From assembly GCA_947452765.1 (NCBI GenBank), contig CANGDR010000013.1:1-46083 (forward strand): a stretch of DNA of 46,083 nt. The letters are read 5' to 3'. Below, one piece after another: positions 1 through 9,940 of the stretch (within the stretch, counting starts at the first letter, position 1; every line of letters begins with the position of its first letter). This DNA comes from Actinomycetota bacterium (GTDB taxonomy: Bacteria; Actinomycetota; Actinomycetes; S36-B12; UBA5976). Below the pieces are notes generated by a model. That model searched no databases and had not been told where the DNA came from. It was given only the letters and a program-made list of their open reading frames with translations. Position numbers and translations under genes: made by a program.

Positions 1-1
1 A

Positions 2-1753
<1,752 letters not shown>

Positions 1754-1780
1754 AGTAAACACCGCACAACAAGAACTAAA

Positions 1781-1820
1781 AAGAACGGCTCCGAGATTAC
1801 TCGGAGCCGTTCTTGGTTTT
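1781..1820 (+). terminator. Rho-independent terminator after groEL
   Basis: A perfect 15-bp stem (arms 1781-1795 and 1800-1814) with the loop ATTA is followed by GGTTTT. It is the strongest hairpin noticed in the window and separates groEL from the lipoprotein gene. Confidence 0.9.
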
Positions 1821-1835
1821 AACCACATCTCCAAC

Positions 1836-1841
1836 TAGGTT
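1836..1841 (+). promoter_or_regulatory. -10 element, leaderless start of the lipoprotein gene
   Basis: TAGGTT lies 6 bases before the ATG at 1848. TTGGTT at 1813-1818 gives a 17-base spacer and may be the -35, overlapping the end of the groEL terminator. Confidence 0.6.
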
Positions 1842-1847
1842 GAAAGT

Positions 1848-2351
1848 ATGAGACTTAGAGGATCGATAGTTTTAATAATGGGTGTCGCACTTTTGACTGC
1901 GTGCGCGGCACAGAGCCCTTCTGCAATTCCGAGTGGCACAACAACTCCGAGTGGCACTGCCTCACCGCCAGAAATCTCATTTTCCTCCGATGCAGTTTCC
2001 AAAGTTGCCCAAACTTTTTACGACGAATACATGAGTTGTATGACAACGCCTCCAAGCCAAGCAGCTGGTCAAGTTGGAAATTGGTGCGCAAACAATAATT
2101 CACAAGAGAGTCCAGGCTTTCCAGCAAATCTTGAAGCCGGTGGAGTTTCGGCAGCAGGCGCAGATCCAATAGTTTGTGCGCAGAGTTTTCCAATGTCATA
2201 TTCTGTTGGCGATGGCAACTATTCAGCTGCAAGTAAAAGCGGAACCGCAATCGTGACTGAAAAATTCGGAAGTGGCGACTTAAAGTTAACCGTAAAACTT
2301 ATTAAGCAAGACAATCAGTTGGTTGTAGACAATATCGTTTGCCCAAGTTAG
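1848..2351 (+). CDS. Predicted secreted lipoprotein, unknown function
   Basis: The 167-residue product starts MRLRG, followed by a hydrophobic stretch and the lipobox LTAC (acylated Cys19), so it should be anchored to the outer face of the membrane. A short Thr/Ser/Pro linker (residues 22-41, with the repeated unit PSGT) tethers a small globular domain that begins near residue 43. Four cysteines (64, 80, 110, 165) could form two disulfides. I recognise no family; tethered small lipoproteins of this form are common in actinobacteria. No Shine-Dalgarno is seen; a leaderless -10 supports the start. Its TAG overlaps the TAA of the convergent helicase gene in a shared TTAG. Confidence 0.85.
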   Translation: MRLRGSIVLIMGVALLTACAAQSPSAIPSGTTTPSGTASPPEISFSSDAVSKVAQTFYDEYMSCMTTPPSQAAGQVGNWCANNNSQESPGFPANLEAGGVSAAGADPIVCAQSFPMSYSVGDGNYSAASKSGTAIVTEKFGSGDLKLTVKLIKQDNQLVVDNIVCPS

Positions 2352-4006
2352 TCGCTTGGTTGCGTTCCATAAAGTAAGTCATCTGCATCCACGATTCGAT
2401 ACGCATAGCCCTGCTCGGCAAGGAAACGTTGGCGATGTGCAGCAAAGTCAGCATCAACTGTGTCTCGCGTGACGATTGTGTAGAAGTGCGCAGAACGCTT
2501 GTCGCCCTTTGGACGAAGGACACGACCAAGGCGTTGCGCTTCTTCTTGACGGGAACCGAATGTGCCGCTGATTTGAATTGCCACGCCGGCTTCCGGCAGG
2601 TCAACTGAGAAGTTAGCAACCTTTGAAACAACGAGAACTCGAGTTTCACCATCTCTGAAGGACTGGAAGAGTCGCTCCCGTTCCTTAATCGGAGTCGCGC
2701 CAGTAATAGTTGGCACATCTAAATGTGTGGCAATCTCATCAAGCTGATCTAGATACTGACCAATTACCAGAATGTGATCATCCGGATGCATATCAACTAA
2801 GTGCTTGACTACCTTGTTCTTGTAAGAAGTGGTGGCAGCCATTCGATAACGCTCTTCTGGTTCAGCCATTGCATAAGCCAGTCGTTCGTTATCTGGCAAA
2901 GTCACGCGCACTTCAGCACAGTCAGCCGGTGCGATGTAACCCTGAGCTTCGATGTCTTTCCAGGGTGCGTCGTAGCGTTTTGGTCCGATGAGTGAGAAAA
3001 CTTCACCCTCCATGCCATCTTCGCGAACTAACGTGGCGGTAAGTCCGAGGCGACGACGGGCTTGAATGTCAGCAGTGAATCTAAACACTGGCGCTGGTAG
3101 CAAGTGCACCTCGTCATAAATGATCAAGCCCCAATCACGAGCATCGAATAATTCCAAGTGCGCATAGACCCCTTGGCGACGAGTAGTCATAACTTGGTAA
3201 GTCGCAATAGTTACTGGACGAATCTCTTTACGAGCTCCGGAGTATTCCCCGATTTCTTCCTCGGTTAAGTTGGTGCGCTTTAGAAGTTCGGCTTTCCACT
3301 GGCGAGCTGAAACGGTATTCGTAACCAAGATCAACGTAGTTGCACCAGCCATTGACATTGCAGCAGCACCTACGATTGTTTTGCCAGCACCACAAGGCAG
3401 TACAACTACACCAGAGCCACCATGCCAAAAGCCCTCGGCTGCTTCGCGCTGGTACTGGCGCAATTCAAACGACTCAGACTTTAGCGAAATTGGATGCGCT
3501 TCACCGTCAACGTAGCCTGCGAGATCCTCAGCTGGCCAACCAAGTTTGAGCAATATCTGCTTGATGTTTCCGCGCTCACTTGGGTGAACTGCGACAGTGT
3601 CTTCGTCAATGCGCTTACCAATTAGCGGAGTTACTTTTTTAGAGCGCAGAATTTCTTCCAGCACAGTGCGATCTGTTGCAGTCAAGATCAAACCATGAAC
3701 TGGGTGCATATGAAGTTGCAGGCGACCGTAGCGAGCCATGGTCTCGGCAATGTCTACAAGTAGTGCATGTGGAACTGGGTAACGGGAATACTTAATTAGT
3801 GCATCGATTACCGCTTCGGCATCATGCAGCGCAGCTCGGGCATTCCATAACCCAAGTGGCGTGATCCGGTAAGTATGAATGTGTTCAGGTGCACGTTCGA
3901 GTTCCGCGAAAGGCGCGATAGCATGACGACATTCTTCGCTTAACTCATGATCGATCTCAAGTAATAAAGTTTTGTCACTCTGAACAATCAACGGTCCATC
4001 AGTCAT
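2348..4006 (-). CDS. XPB/Ssl2-type DNA repair helicase
   Basis: Bacterial XPB (ERCC3-like) superfamily 2 helicase, 552 residues, expected to unwind or remodel DNA with a 3'-5' polarity. Visible motifs: an N-terminal damage-recognition-like region, Walker A PCGAGKT (204-210), DEVH box (298-301), GLTAT (321-325) directly followed by the XPB-specific RED triad (328-330), and the motif VI region EEAQRLGRVLRPKG near the C terminus. The gene follows the helicase-associated gene with a one-base TGATG overlap, so the two should be translationally coupled. In actinobacteria these two usually sit together; what the pair repairs is not settled. Identity as bacterial XPB is secure; the cellular role is inferred. 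Confidence 0.95.
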   Translation of the reverse strand: MTDGPLIVQSDKTLLLEIDHELSEECRHAIAPFAELERAPEHIHTYRITPLGLWNARAALHDAEAVIDALIKYSRYPVPHALLVDIAETMARYGRLQLHMHPVHGLILTATDRTVLEEILRSKKVTPLIGKRIDEDTVAVHPSERGNIKQILLKLGWPAEDLAGYVDGEAHPISLKSESFELRQYQREAAEGFWHGGSGVVVLPCGAGKTIVGAAAMSMAGATTLILVTNTVSARQWKAELLKRTNLTEEEIGEYSGARKEIRPVTIATYQVMTTRRQGVYAHLELFDARDWGLIIYDEVHLLPAPVFRFTADIQARRRLGLTATLVREDGMEGEVFSLIGPKRYDAPWKDIEAQGYIAPADCAEVRVTLPDNERLAYAMAEPEERYRMAATTSYKNKVVKHLVDMHPDDHILVIGQYLDQLDEIATHLDVPTITGATPIKERERLFQSFRDGETRVLVVSKVANFSVDLPEAGVAIQISGTFGSRQEEAQRLGRVLRPKGDKRSAHFYTIVTRDTVDADFAAHRQRFLAEQGYAYRIVDADDLLYGTQPSD

Positions 4007-6309
4007 CAGGCACTTCCTTCGTCATTAACGTTCTCGGCGAAATCCGCACCTGTGATTCGAGCAATTGTGAAAGTTCGAACTTCATTAGTCCTAACATCAA
4101 AGGCAGTTAGGAATCCACCGCTAATAGTTAGCGGCTCAACTATGCGTTCACTAGTCATGCCACCTTTATCGGCATAACCAATCCACACTTCTTTGCCATG
4201 CGAAAGTGCATCGTTTAAGAGAGTCAAGGTTTGCGACGTTGTGGTGCGAGGACCATTTGTTGGTGCGGGTTTATTTGCATCGGCTCGTTCACCAGCACGT
4301 AGCGCTTTAACTGCAGCAGAAACTAAGCGACTCGAAGGTCCGGTAACAGTTACTGGGGATGCTGGCGCTTTAGCAGATGTGCGCTTGGTATCAGGACGAT
4401 GAATTAGCACTGTGCCCTCAGCACTTTCGGCGACTGGGGCATAACCACAAGATCGAAGTTTGTCGAGCACAATGTCGGCTGGCGACGAACTAACGACGAT
4501 GCCTGGGGCTAACTGACGGAACTTAAGTGAAGCTAGTCGTCGATCTGCTTGCACAGTCGCGATCAACTGCTCATCATCGCAACGTAAATAGATAGAGGCA
4601 ACACCAACCCGAAGCACACCATGTTTGCGGGCCACGTCTTCGACCATGTACGTCAAAGGCTGGGGCAGTGGAGTGCGGGAAAGCGCAGCCAAGAAGTCGA
4701 TGATGTCGTGTGCCGATTGCCCTTGATCGAGCGCTCGTCGAATTGAGGTTTCGGTGAATCGGTATGTTGTTGCAACACCGGTTGATTCCACATCTGCCAA
4801 CACACCCATAGTTCGGCGTTGGTTTGCCGGTAAACGCCCAGGAGCCAGCGCAGTTAAATCTGCTTGCACAATTATGTGATCCACTGGATCGGGCAACAAG
4901 GAGCCTAGGACTTTTATCGGATTATCACCTTGAGCAACGGCTCGACCGAATGACGTAAGTGCGCCAAGTGCAGTGATACCAAGTGCAGCAGCTTCAGCTA
5001 AAACTGCTGAAACCGCAACCGCACGCACCATTGATGAGCGACGCGGACGATGCCAGTCAAGGTGATCAGTAAGGATTTCCGCGCTCGTGGTCGTGCCATC
5101 GCCAAGTCCGCGAAAAATATCAAGTAATGAGATCCGTAATGGATTTATAAACCCGCGCTCAACTGATGACGTCAAGGCGTTGATTCGATCGCCGCCATCA
5201 CCACCAACTACGTGTGGAGCTCGGGCCATGTCACGCCAAGTTTCGGCCAGTAATGTCCAGCGCGTTGCATCATCGATACTTAGCCAACGGTCATATCCCG
5301 TAGTTGGTAGCCAACCCTCAGAAGAATCTGAGCCTAAAAGTCCAGATGCAAACGCAATCTCGATGACCATTGCAGTTAAGTGATCCGAAACTCTTAATAA
5401 ATCTTTTGCAGCAGAGAGGTCTCGAATCGCAAGGCCACCACCGCGGAGTTGAGAAGGTGGCTCGATCGACCAGGCTTCAAGCAGAGTTTCAACGAGTCGC
5501 ACAAAATCCAGCGCAGCATGTGCGCCAGTATCATTAACCCGCGCGAAATCAACCGACCCTAAAATTGGTTCACCAACGTCAGTCTTGATTTCCTTTAGAA
5601 GCAGTCCATTGCGTAGCGCAAGTGAAACCTCACGCGGGACGACAACAGTTGATTCGCCAGTTGGAACTAGCAATTCATGTGCAAGCAACCATTCAAGTGG
5701 AGACTTGGCATCTTCAATTCGCACCGATCGATTTGCTTGGCGCATTGAGCCTGCAGGTGTCCCCCAAAGGAGTTGATCCATGATTTCGCGAACGTCCTGT
5801 GGGCCAGTGGCCAAAGTTTTAGCGGCCAAAGTTTTCTTTGTCGCATACTCTCTAACTTGTCTGCGAGAGTCGGCAAACGATGCTGCTAAGCCACATGGAT
5901 AAGCACCAAAGGATTCGCGAGCAACTCGAACTAGGTGGAGTTCGTCATGATCTCCCCAAACAACGGCGGAGGCTAGAAGTCGATCAATTGCAGCATCGAT
6001 TGCGCCTGATTCATATCCATTCGCACCCTTAAGTCCTGCGTGCACATCTTCAACAGAAGATGGATCCGGTAAACCAGCTAGTGCTTCACAAACACTCAAC
6101 TCAATGTGATTCAGGGCATCTAGCGCAGCACCCACGCTTGGTGACGTCGTAGCACGTACTGCCAGTTGACCTAAGTCAGTTGGAACTGGATGCAGCAAGT
6201 CTGGACGTGTAGAAAATAGAACTTCAAGTTGCGAATCGGTACGGGCGCGAAGATCATCAGCTAATGACCTAGGTCGGCTGACGGTTTCTGTGTTTTTGGA
6301 AGTGCCCAT
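4006..6309 (-). CDS. Helicase-associated (XPB-partner) protein
   Basis: A 767-residue cytoplasmic protein of the actinobacterial helicase-associated family (Helicase_C_3 / XPB N-terminal-like region). The middle carries the family hallmark VDHIIVQADLTALAPGRL, followed by RFTETSIRRALDQG. The C terminus (from about residue 700) resembles a WYL-like beta domain (WIGYADKGG, then RIVEPLTISGG). No ATPase motifs are present, so it is probably a regulator or substrate-binding partner of the helicase encoded immediately downstream. It is divergent from the cold-shock gene. No ribosome site precedes the ATG; TAACGT lies 6 bases upstream, so translation is probably leaderless. Confidence 0.88.
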   Translation of the reverse strand: MGTSKNTETVSRPRSLADDLRARTDSQLEVLFSTRPDLLHPVPTDLGQLAVRATTSPSVGAALDALNHIELSVCEALAGLPDPSSVEDVHAGLKGANGYESGAIDAAIDRLLASAVVWGDHDELHLVRVARESFGAYPCGLAASFADSRRQVREYATKKTLAAKTLATGPQDVREIMDQLLWGTPAGSMRQANRSVRIEDAKSPLEWLLAHELLVPTGESTVVVPREVSLALRNGLLLKEIKTDVGEPILGSVDFARVNDTGAHAALDFVRLVETLLEAWSIEPPSQLRGGGLAIRDLSAAKDLLRVSDHLTAMVIEIAFASGLLGSDSSEGWLPTTGYDRWLSIDDATRWTLLAETWRDMARAPHVVGGDGGDRINALTSSVERGFINPLRISLLDIFRGLGDGTTTSAEILTDHLDWHRPRRSSMVRAVAVSAVLAEAAALGITALGALTSFGRAVAQGDNPIKVLGSLLPDPVDHIIVQADLTALAPGRLPANQRRTMGVLADVESTGVATTYRFTETSIRRALDQGQSAHDIIDFLAALSRTPLPQPLTYMVEDVARKHGVLRVGVASIYLRCDDEQLIATVQADRRLASLKFRQLAPGIVVSSSPADIVLDKLRSCGYAPVAESAEGTVLIHRPDTKRTSAKAPASPVTVTGPSSRLVSAAVKALRAGERADANKPAPTNGPRTTTSQTLTLLNDALSHGKEVWIGYADKGGMTSERIVEPLTISGGFLTAFDVRTNEVRTFTIARITGADFAENVNDEGSA

Positions 6310-6315
6310 CTTTAC

Positions 6316-6321
6316 ACGTTA
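6316..6321 (-). promoter_or_regulatory. -10 element, leaderless start of the XPB-partner operon
   Basis: On the minus strand TAACGT ends 6 bases before the ATG at 6309. It would drive both helicase genes. Confidence 0.6.
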
Positions 6322-6484
6322 CGCGCTAATGGGCTCTGGGCGCTACTTGAGAATTGTCGATTTCAAGCGGTGGCGAGACCTTTGAAATGGCAGGTTTGGG
6401 TGGAAACGGACTTTTCATCTAACCTTGAGTAAGTCATTCGTTTAGCGAATGTCGCAGAAAGTAACCAGTGCAAGGAGAGCGGCT

Positions 6485-6868
6485 ATGCCTACAGGCAAAG
6501 TTAAGTGGTACGACTCTGAAAAGGGCTTCGGCTTTCTTCAGACCGATGAAGGCGAAGAAGTCTTTTTGCATGCCTCCGCACTCCCAGCTGGAACTTTAAC
6601 CCTGAAAAATGGCACCCGATGCGAATTCGGCGTTGCCGATGGTAAGCGCGGAATGCAGGCACTGTCAGTGCGCGTCCTCGAAGCACCACCAAGTATTTCC
6701 AAGGGTGGCCGCAAAGATGCTGAAGATATGGCAATAGTCCTGGAAGATGTCATCAAACTGCTGGACGGATACGCAGCCAACCTGCGACGTGGTCGTTACC
6801 CAGATGATAAGCACAGCGAAAAGCTGGTCGCAGTGCTTCGTGGCGTAGCCGATCAGATCGACGTCTAG
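6485..6868 (+). CDS. Cold-shock domain protein, long actinobacterial form
   Basis: A single-stranded nucleic acid-binding protein with an N-terminal cold-shock fold (residues 1-65): TGKVKWYDSEKGFGFL contains RNP1 and VFLHAS is RNP2. A helical tail of about 60 residues follows. The 127-residue length matches the long actinobacterial Csp group rather than the 67-residue E. coli type. An upstream in-frame ATG at 6449 would add 12 residues, but AAGGAG at 6472-6477 lies 7 bases before 6485, so the shorter form is chosen. It is likely an RNA chaperone or antiterminator. A weak hairpin (6892-6904) followed by a T run may end its transcript. Confidence 0.95.
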   Translation: MPTGKVKWYDSEKGFGFLQTDEGEEVFLHASALPAGTLTLKNGTRCEFGVADGKRGMQALSVRVLEAPPSISKGGRKDAEDMAIVLEDVIKLLDGYAANLRRGRYPDDKHSEKLVAVLRGVADQIDV

Positions 6869-6891
6869 TACTTAACTGCCACGTACGGACA

Positions 6892-6914
6892 CATCCCAAG
6901 GATGCGGGCTTTTT
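6892..6914 (+). terminator. Weak terminator after the cold-shock gene
   Basis: CATCC / GGATG (6892-6896 and 6900-6904) form a 5-bp stem, followed by CGGGCTTTTT. The stem is short, so this is tentative. Confidence 0.4.
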
Positions 6915-6967
6915 AGGCTAAATCAGCAGTGGGACTAAGTCATCTCTATATAGGGGAGAATAACTAA

Positions 6968-7957
6968 GTGACTTTAAGCGCAACGACAACAGCAGCCAGC
7001 GACCTAGCTCGCCGGGCTCTTCTAGAATCAATTCCTGCCAACCATGTTGGCAAGGCGATGGATTCTGTCGACCAACCATCTGATGACTCAGCAGTTGCGA
7101 TTGCCACACACACTTTTGAATGCACTTCACCGGCTTACCCGGGCTGGTATTGGGAAGTCAGCGTTATTGGAATAGCAGGGCAAGAAAATTTAACGGTAAG
7201 CGAAATTAATTTGCTGCCAGGCACTGCTGCATTAGTCCCATCTGCTTGGAAGCCATGGGCAGATCGAATTGAGGCCGGAGACCTTGGCGTTGGCGACTTA
7301 TTACCGACTCCAGAAAATGATGAGCGCTTAACTGCTGGATTAACTGGACTTGATGAATTTCGTGATGACTTAGAACCATTGCATCCACAACAGTGGGAGA
7401 TGGGACTTGGTCGTGAACAAATTCTGAGCCCGCTAGGCATGGAACGCGCGGTAGATCGTTGGTTTGAAAAATTAAACGGACCGCGCGCTGCCATGGCGAA
7501 GTCTGCACCTGCGCATTGTGGTTCCTGTGGATTCCTAGTTCCAATTGGTGGATCTATCGGTCAAGTATTCGGAGTTTGCGGAAATGAATTCGGCGCTGCA
7601 GATGGTCAGATTGTTGCCACCACATTTGGTTGCGGCGCACATTCATCAGTTAAAGAGGCGCAAGGTGCACCGATTCCAGTTGTTGACTTGGTAATTGATG
7701 ATCGTGCTGATGAATTAACAGATGGTAGTGACCTTCCAGATTATGTAGCGGATGAGCCAAAACCAGACCACGATACTTTTGATCACAATGACGATGTTGA
7801 GCTTGCTAACACTTCAGCTGAGGCTGAATTTGAAGACCTTGCCATGGTTGATCAAATTGAGTCGGCACTCGAAATTCTTGAAACCCAAAACTTAGAGGCA
7901 GATGAAAGTGCCCAAGCGATGGCAGATTTCTATGATGACGACGAGGATTCTGAATAA
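6968..7957 (+). CDS. DUF3027 family protein
   Basis: A 329-residue actinobacterial DUF3027 protein of unknown function. The conserved core includes AYPGWYWEVSV, LLPGTAALVPSAW and EAGDLGVGDLLPT (residues 57-114). Cys184, Cys187, Cys204 and Cys222 (HCGSCG, VCGNE, GCGAHS) look like a four-Cys metal site. From about residue 240 the protein is a long Asp/Glu-rich, low-complexity tail, probably disordered. The GTG start has a good site (GGGGAGAA) upstream. It lies between the cold-shock gene and the DUF2530/purine permease pair, an arrangement I recall from other actinobacteria. Confidence 0.88.
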   Translation: MTLSATTTAASDLARRALLESIPANHVGKAMDSVDQPSDDSAVAIATHTFECTSPAYPGWYWEVSVIGIAGQENLTVSEINLLPGTAALVPSAWKPWADRIEAGDLGVGDLLPTPENDERLTAGLTGLDEFRDDLEPLHPQQWEMGLGREQILSPLGMERAVDRWFEKLNGPRAAMAKSAPAHCGSCGFLVPIGGSIGQVFGVCGNEFGAADGQIVATTFGCGAHSSVKEAQGAPIPVVDLVIDDRADELTDGSDLPDYVADEPKPDHDTFDHNDDVELANTSAEAEFEDLAMVDQIESALEILETQNLEADESAQAMADFYDDDEDSE

Positions 7958-7981
7958 TTTTTCAAATCGAGTTGCTGCTAG

Positions 7982-8269
7982 TTAATTTCTATTCCGCTTA
8001 ACCATTCGCACTAATCTTCGACGGGCATAACGCTGGCCAAGCAGACCCAGGGCTACGCCACTGGCTCCGATTGCAATCCAATTCTCATGACCGGCAGCTA
8101 CTAGTTTGCTGCGAAAAACCACCATAAGCATGGTTGCCATAAGAAAAACCAGTGTGCCAAATGTGACTGCTGTGATTCCACTAACCTCAAGTGGCTTGAG
8201 TTCACCGTTGCCAGAAACTTGTTTCGGGTTTATGGCCCCGTTGCTTGGAGAGTCTGCGTTGTTACTCAC
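7982..8269 (-). CDS. DUF2530 family small membrane protein
   Basis: A 95-residue protein with two predicted membrane helices (about residues 30-51 and 61-79) and a basic C terminus (RYARRRLVRMVKRNRN) that should face the cytoplasm. It matches DUF2530, an actinobacterial family of unknown function usually next to an NCS2 permease, as here. The GTG start has no ribosome site; TAGTGT lies 7 bases upstream. It is divergent from the permease with a 23-base gap and convergent with DUF3027. Confidence 0.8.
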   Translation of the reverse strand: MSNNADSPSNGAINPKQVSGNGELKPLEVSGITAVTFGTLVFLMATMLMVVFRSKLVAAGHENWIAIGASGVALGLLGQRYARRRLVRMVKRNRN

Positions 8270-8275
8270 AGGTAC

Positions 8276-8287
8276 GACACTAGTGTC
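8276..8287. promoter_or_regulatory. Symmetric bidirectional leaderless promoter
   Basis: The perfect 12-base palindrome GACACTAGTGTC lies in the 23-base gap between two divergent genes. Each strand reads TAGTGT: plus strand 8281-8286, 6 bases before the ATG at 8293; minus strand 8282-8277, 7 bases before the GTG at 8269. The two -10 hexamers overlap at the central TA. It could also be an operator. Confidence 0.6.
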
Positions 8288-8292
8288 TGGTT

Positions 8293-9768
8293 ATGGCAAC
8301 AACTACAAAAACACCAGGCACGTCGGCATGGGATGGTTATTTCCACATGACCGAACGTGGTTCAACTCTGGGTACTGAAATCCGAGGCGGCATCGTTACT
8401 TTCGTAACAATGGCGTACATCGTGGTTTTGAACCCACTAATCGTCGGCACAGCCAAGGACGTCAATGGGAATTTCCCAGGTGGCGGTCAGGACATAGGCC
8501 AGTCAATCGCGCTAGTAGCAGCAGCTACCGCTTTGGTTGCAGGTTTGATGACCATCTTTATGGGTGTGTACGGACGTTTCCCTATCGCACTCGCAGCTGG
8601 ACTAGGTCTTAACGGCTTCTTGGCATTCGGACTTGCACCACACATGACGTGGGCGCAGGCGTTTGGCTTAGTAGTTATCGAAGGCCTTATAGTGCTCCTG
8701 CTAGTACTTACAGGTTTCCGCAAGGCCGTATTCCACGCGGTGCCGGATGCACTTAAGTACTCCATCGGAGCCGGCATTGGATTGTTCATCGCATTGATCG
8801 GTTTGGTTGATGCCGGAATAGTTCGACCAGGCGTACCCCTAATCACATTCGCAGTATTCGGCGAACTTGCTGGCTGGCCAACATTTACCTTCGTGTTTGG
8901 GCTTCTCCTCATGGTGGTATTAGTTGCACTTCATAAACGGGCTGCCATCTTGATCGGATTGATCACCACGACGGTACTTGCGGTTGTGCTCGAAACAACC
9001 ATGAAGATTGGTGCCGCAAATACTGATCCATCTGTCCCTGGTTTAGAAAACCCAACTGGGTGGGGCCTGAACGTTCCAGCCATTCCGAAAACCTTGTTTG
9101 GTTTTGTGAATCCGAGTCCGCTCTTCAAGCTCGATCTATTTGGCGCATTCTCTTCCATTGGCGTTTTAGCAGCCGGCCTTGCAGTGTTCTCATTGCTGCT
9201 TAGCGACTTCTTCGACACCATCGGAACAGTGACTGGTCTTGCTGCTGAAGCAGACTTGATGACGGCTGACGGCGAAGTTGAGCACTTGGGTGAGATTCTC
9301 ACCGTTGACTCAGTTGCTGCTATTGCTGGTGGTTTGGCTGGAACTTCATCCAACACCGCTTACATCGAATCTGCATCAGGTATTGGTGACGGTGCCCGCA
9401 CCGGTATTGCCAGCTTGGTAACTGGTGGTCTGTTCTTGTTAGCAATGTTCATTGCTCCGCTAACAAAGATCGTTCCTTACGAAGCAGCAGCGCCAGCGTT
9501 GGTAATCGTGGGCTTCTTAATGATGACCCAGATTCGCCATATCCCATTTGACGATTACTCAATTGCGATCCCATCGTTCTTGACGATCGTTTTGATGCCG
9601 TTTACTTACTCAATCACTAACGGTATTGGCGCAGGCGTTGTTACCTACGTACTAATTAAGGTAGCTGAGCGTAAGTCGAAGGAAATTTCAGGAATGATGT
9701 GGGTTATTTCCATTGCATTCATGATCTACTTCGCCGTGCATCCATTGAAGGAACTGTTCGGTCTGTAA
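8293..9768 (+). CDS. NCS2 family purine permease, AzgA/PbuG type
   Basis: A 491-residue inner-membrane transporter of the NCS2 superfamily, AzgA branch (COG2252), which imports adenine, guanine or hypoxanthine with protons. Signature stretches: GLGLNGFLAFGLAP, GAGIGLFIALIGL, and LLSDFFDTIGTVTGLAAEA then GTSSNTAYIESASGIG. About 12-14 hydrophobic segments run through the protein. The exact purine cannot be read from sequence. The start has no Shine-Dalgarno but a leaderless -10. It is divergent from DUF2530. Uptake of free nucleobases would suit a scavenging planktonic cell. Confidence 0.94.
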   Translation: MATTTKTPGTSAWDGYFHMTERGSTLGTEIRGGIVTFVTMAYIVVLNPLIVGTAKDVNGNFPGGGQDIGQSIALVAAATALVAGLMTIFMGVYGRFPIALAAGLGLNGFLAFGLAPHMTWAQAFGLVVIEGLIVLLLVLTGFRKAVFHAVPDALKYSIGAGIGLFIALIGLVDAGIVRPGVPLITFAVFGELAGWPTFTFVFGLLLMVVLVALHKRAAILIGLITTTVLAVVLETTMKIGAANTDPSVPGLENPTGWGLNVPAIPKTLFGFVNPSPLFKLDLFGAFSSIGVLAAGLAVFSLLLSDFFDTIGTVTGLAAEADLMTADGEVEHLGEILTVDSVAAIAGGLAGTSSNTAYIESASGIGDGARTGIASLVTGGLFLLAMFIAPLTKIVPYEAAAPALVIVGFLMMTQIRHIPFDDYSIAIPSFLTIVLMPFTYSITNGIGAGVVTYVLIKVAERKSKEISGMMWVISIAFMIYFAVHPLKELFGL

Positions 9769-9780
9769 CTAGACACAAAC

Positions 9781-9813
9781 TATGGGGCGCATCCATTGCG
9801 GGTGCGCCCCATA
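9781..9813 (+). terminator. Hairpin after the purine permease
   Basis: Arms 9781-9791 (TATGGGGCGCA) and 9803-9813 form a perfect 11-bp stem with an 11-base loop. No T tract follows, so it may act as a terminator with another factor or as an RNA end-stabiliser. Confidence 0.6.
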
Positions 9814-9830
9814 GCTATGTCCGAATTGGT

Positions 9831-9836
9831 TAAAGT
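9831..9836 (+). promoter_or_regulatory. -10 element of the 30-codon gene
   Basis: TAAAGT ends exactly 6 bases before the ATG at 9843, right after the permease hairpin. Confidence 0.5.
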
Positions 9837-9842
9837 AGTCAT

Positions 9843-9935
9843 ATGACTTCGCGAACTCGTCGTATCGTGACAATCGTCGTGTTGGTTGGATTTTTTATCG
9901 CCGTCGTAGCTGCGGCAATCATTCCTTACCTTTAA
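9843..9935 (+). CDS. 30-residue single-pass membrane peptide
   Basis: A small open frame encoding an N terminus MTSRTRRIV with three arginines, then about 20 hydrophobic residues ending PYL: one membrane helix with the basic end in the cytoplasm. It has its own leaderless -10 and fits exactly between the permease hairpin and the end of the convergent MFS gene (5-base gap). Actinobacteria carry tiny transporter-associated peptides next to MFS genes (NCBI family SGM_5486). The position is similar, but I cannot claim homology from 30 residues. Confidence 0.6.
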   Translation: MTSRTRRIVTIVVLVGFFIAVVAAAIIPYL

Positions 9936-9940
9936 GAAAA

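Noticed and set aside
6449-6484. Longer start for the cold-shock protein at 6449
   Set aside because: AAGGAG is spaced correctly only for 6485, and the cold-shock fold begins right there.
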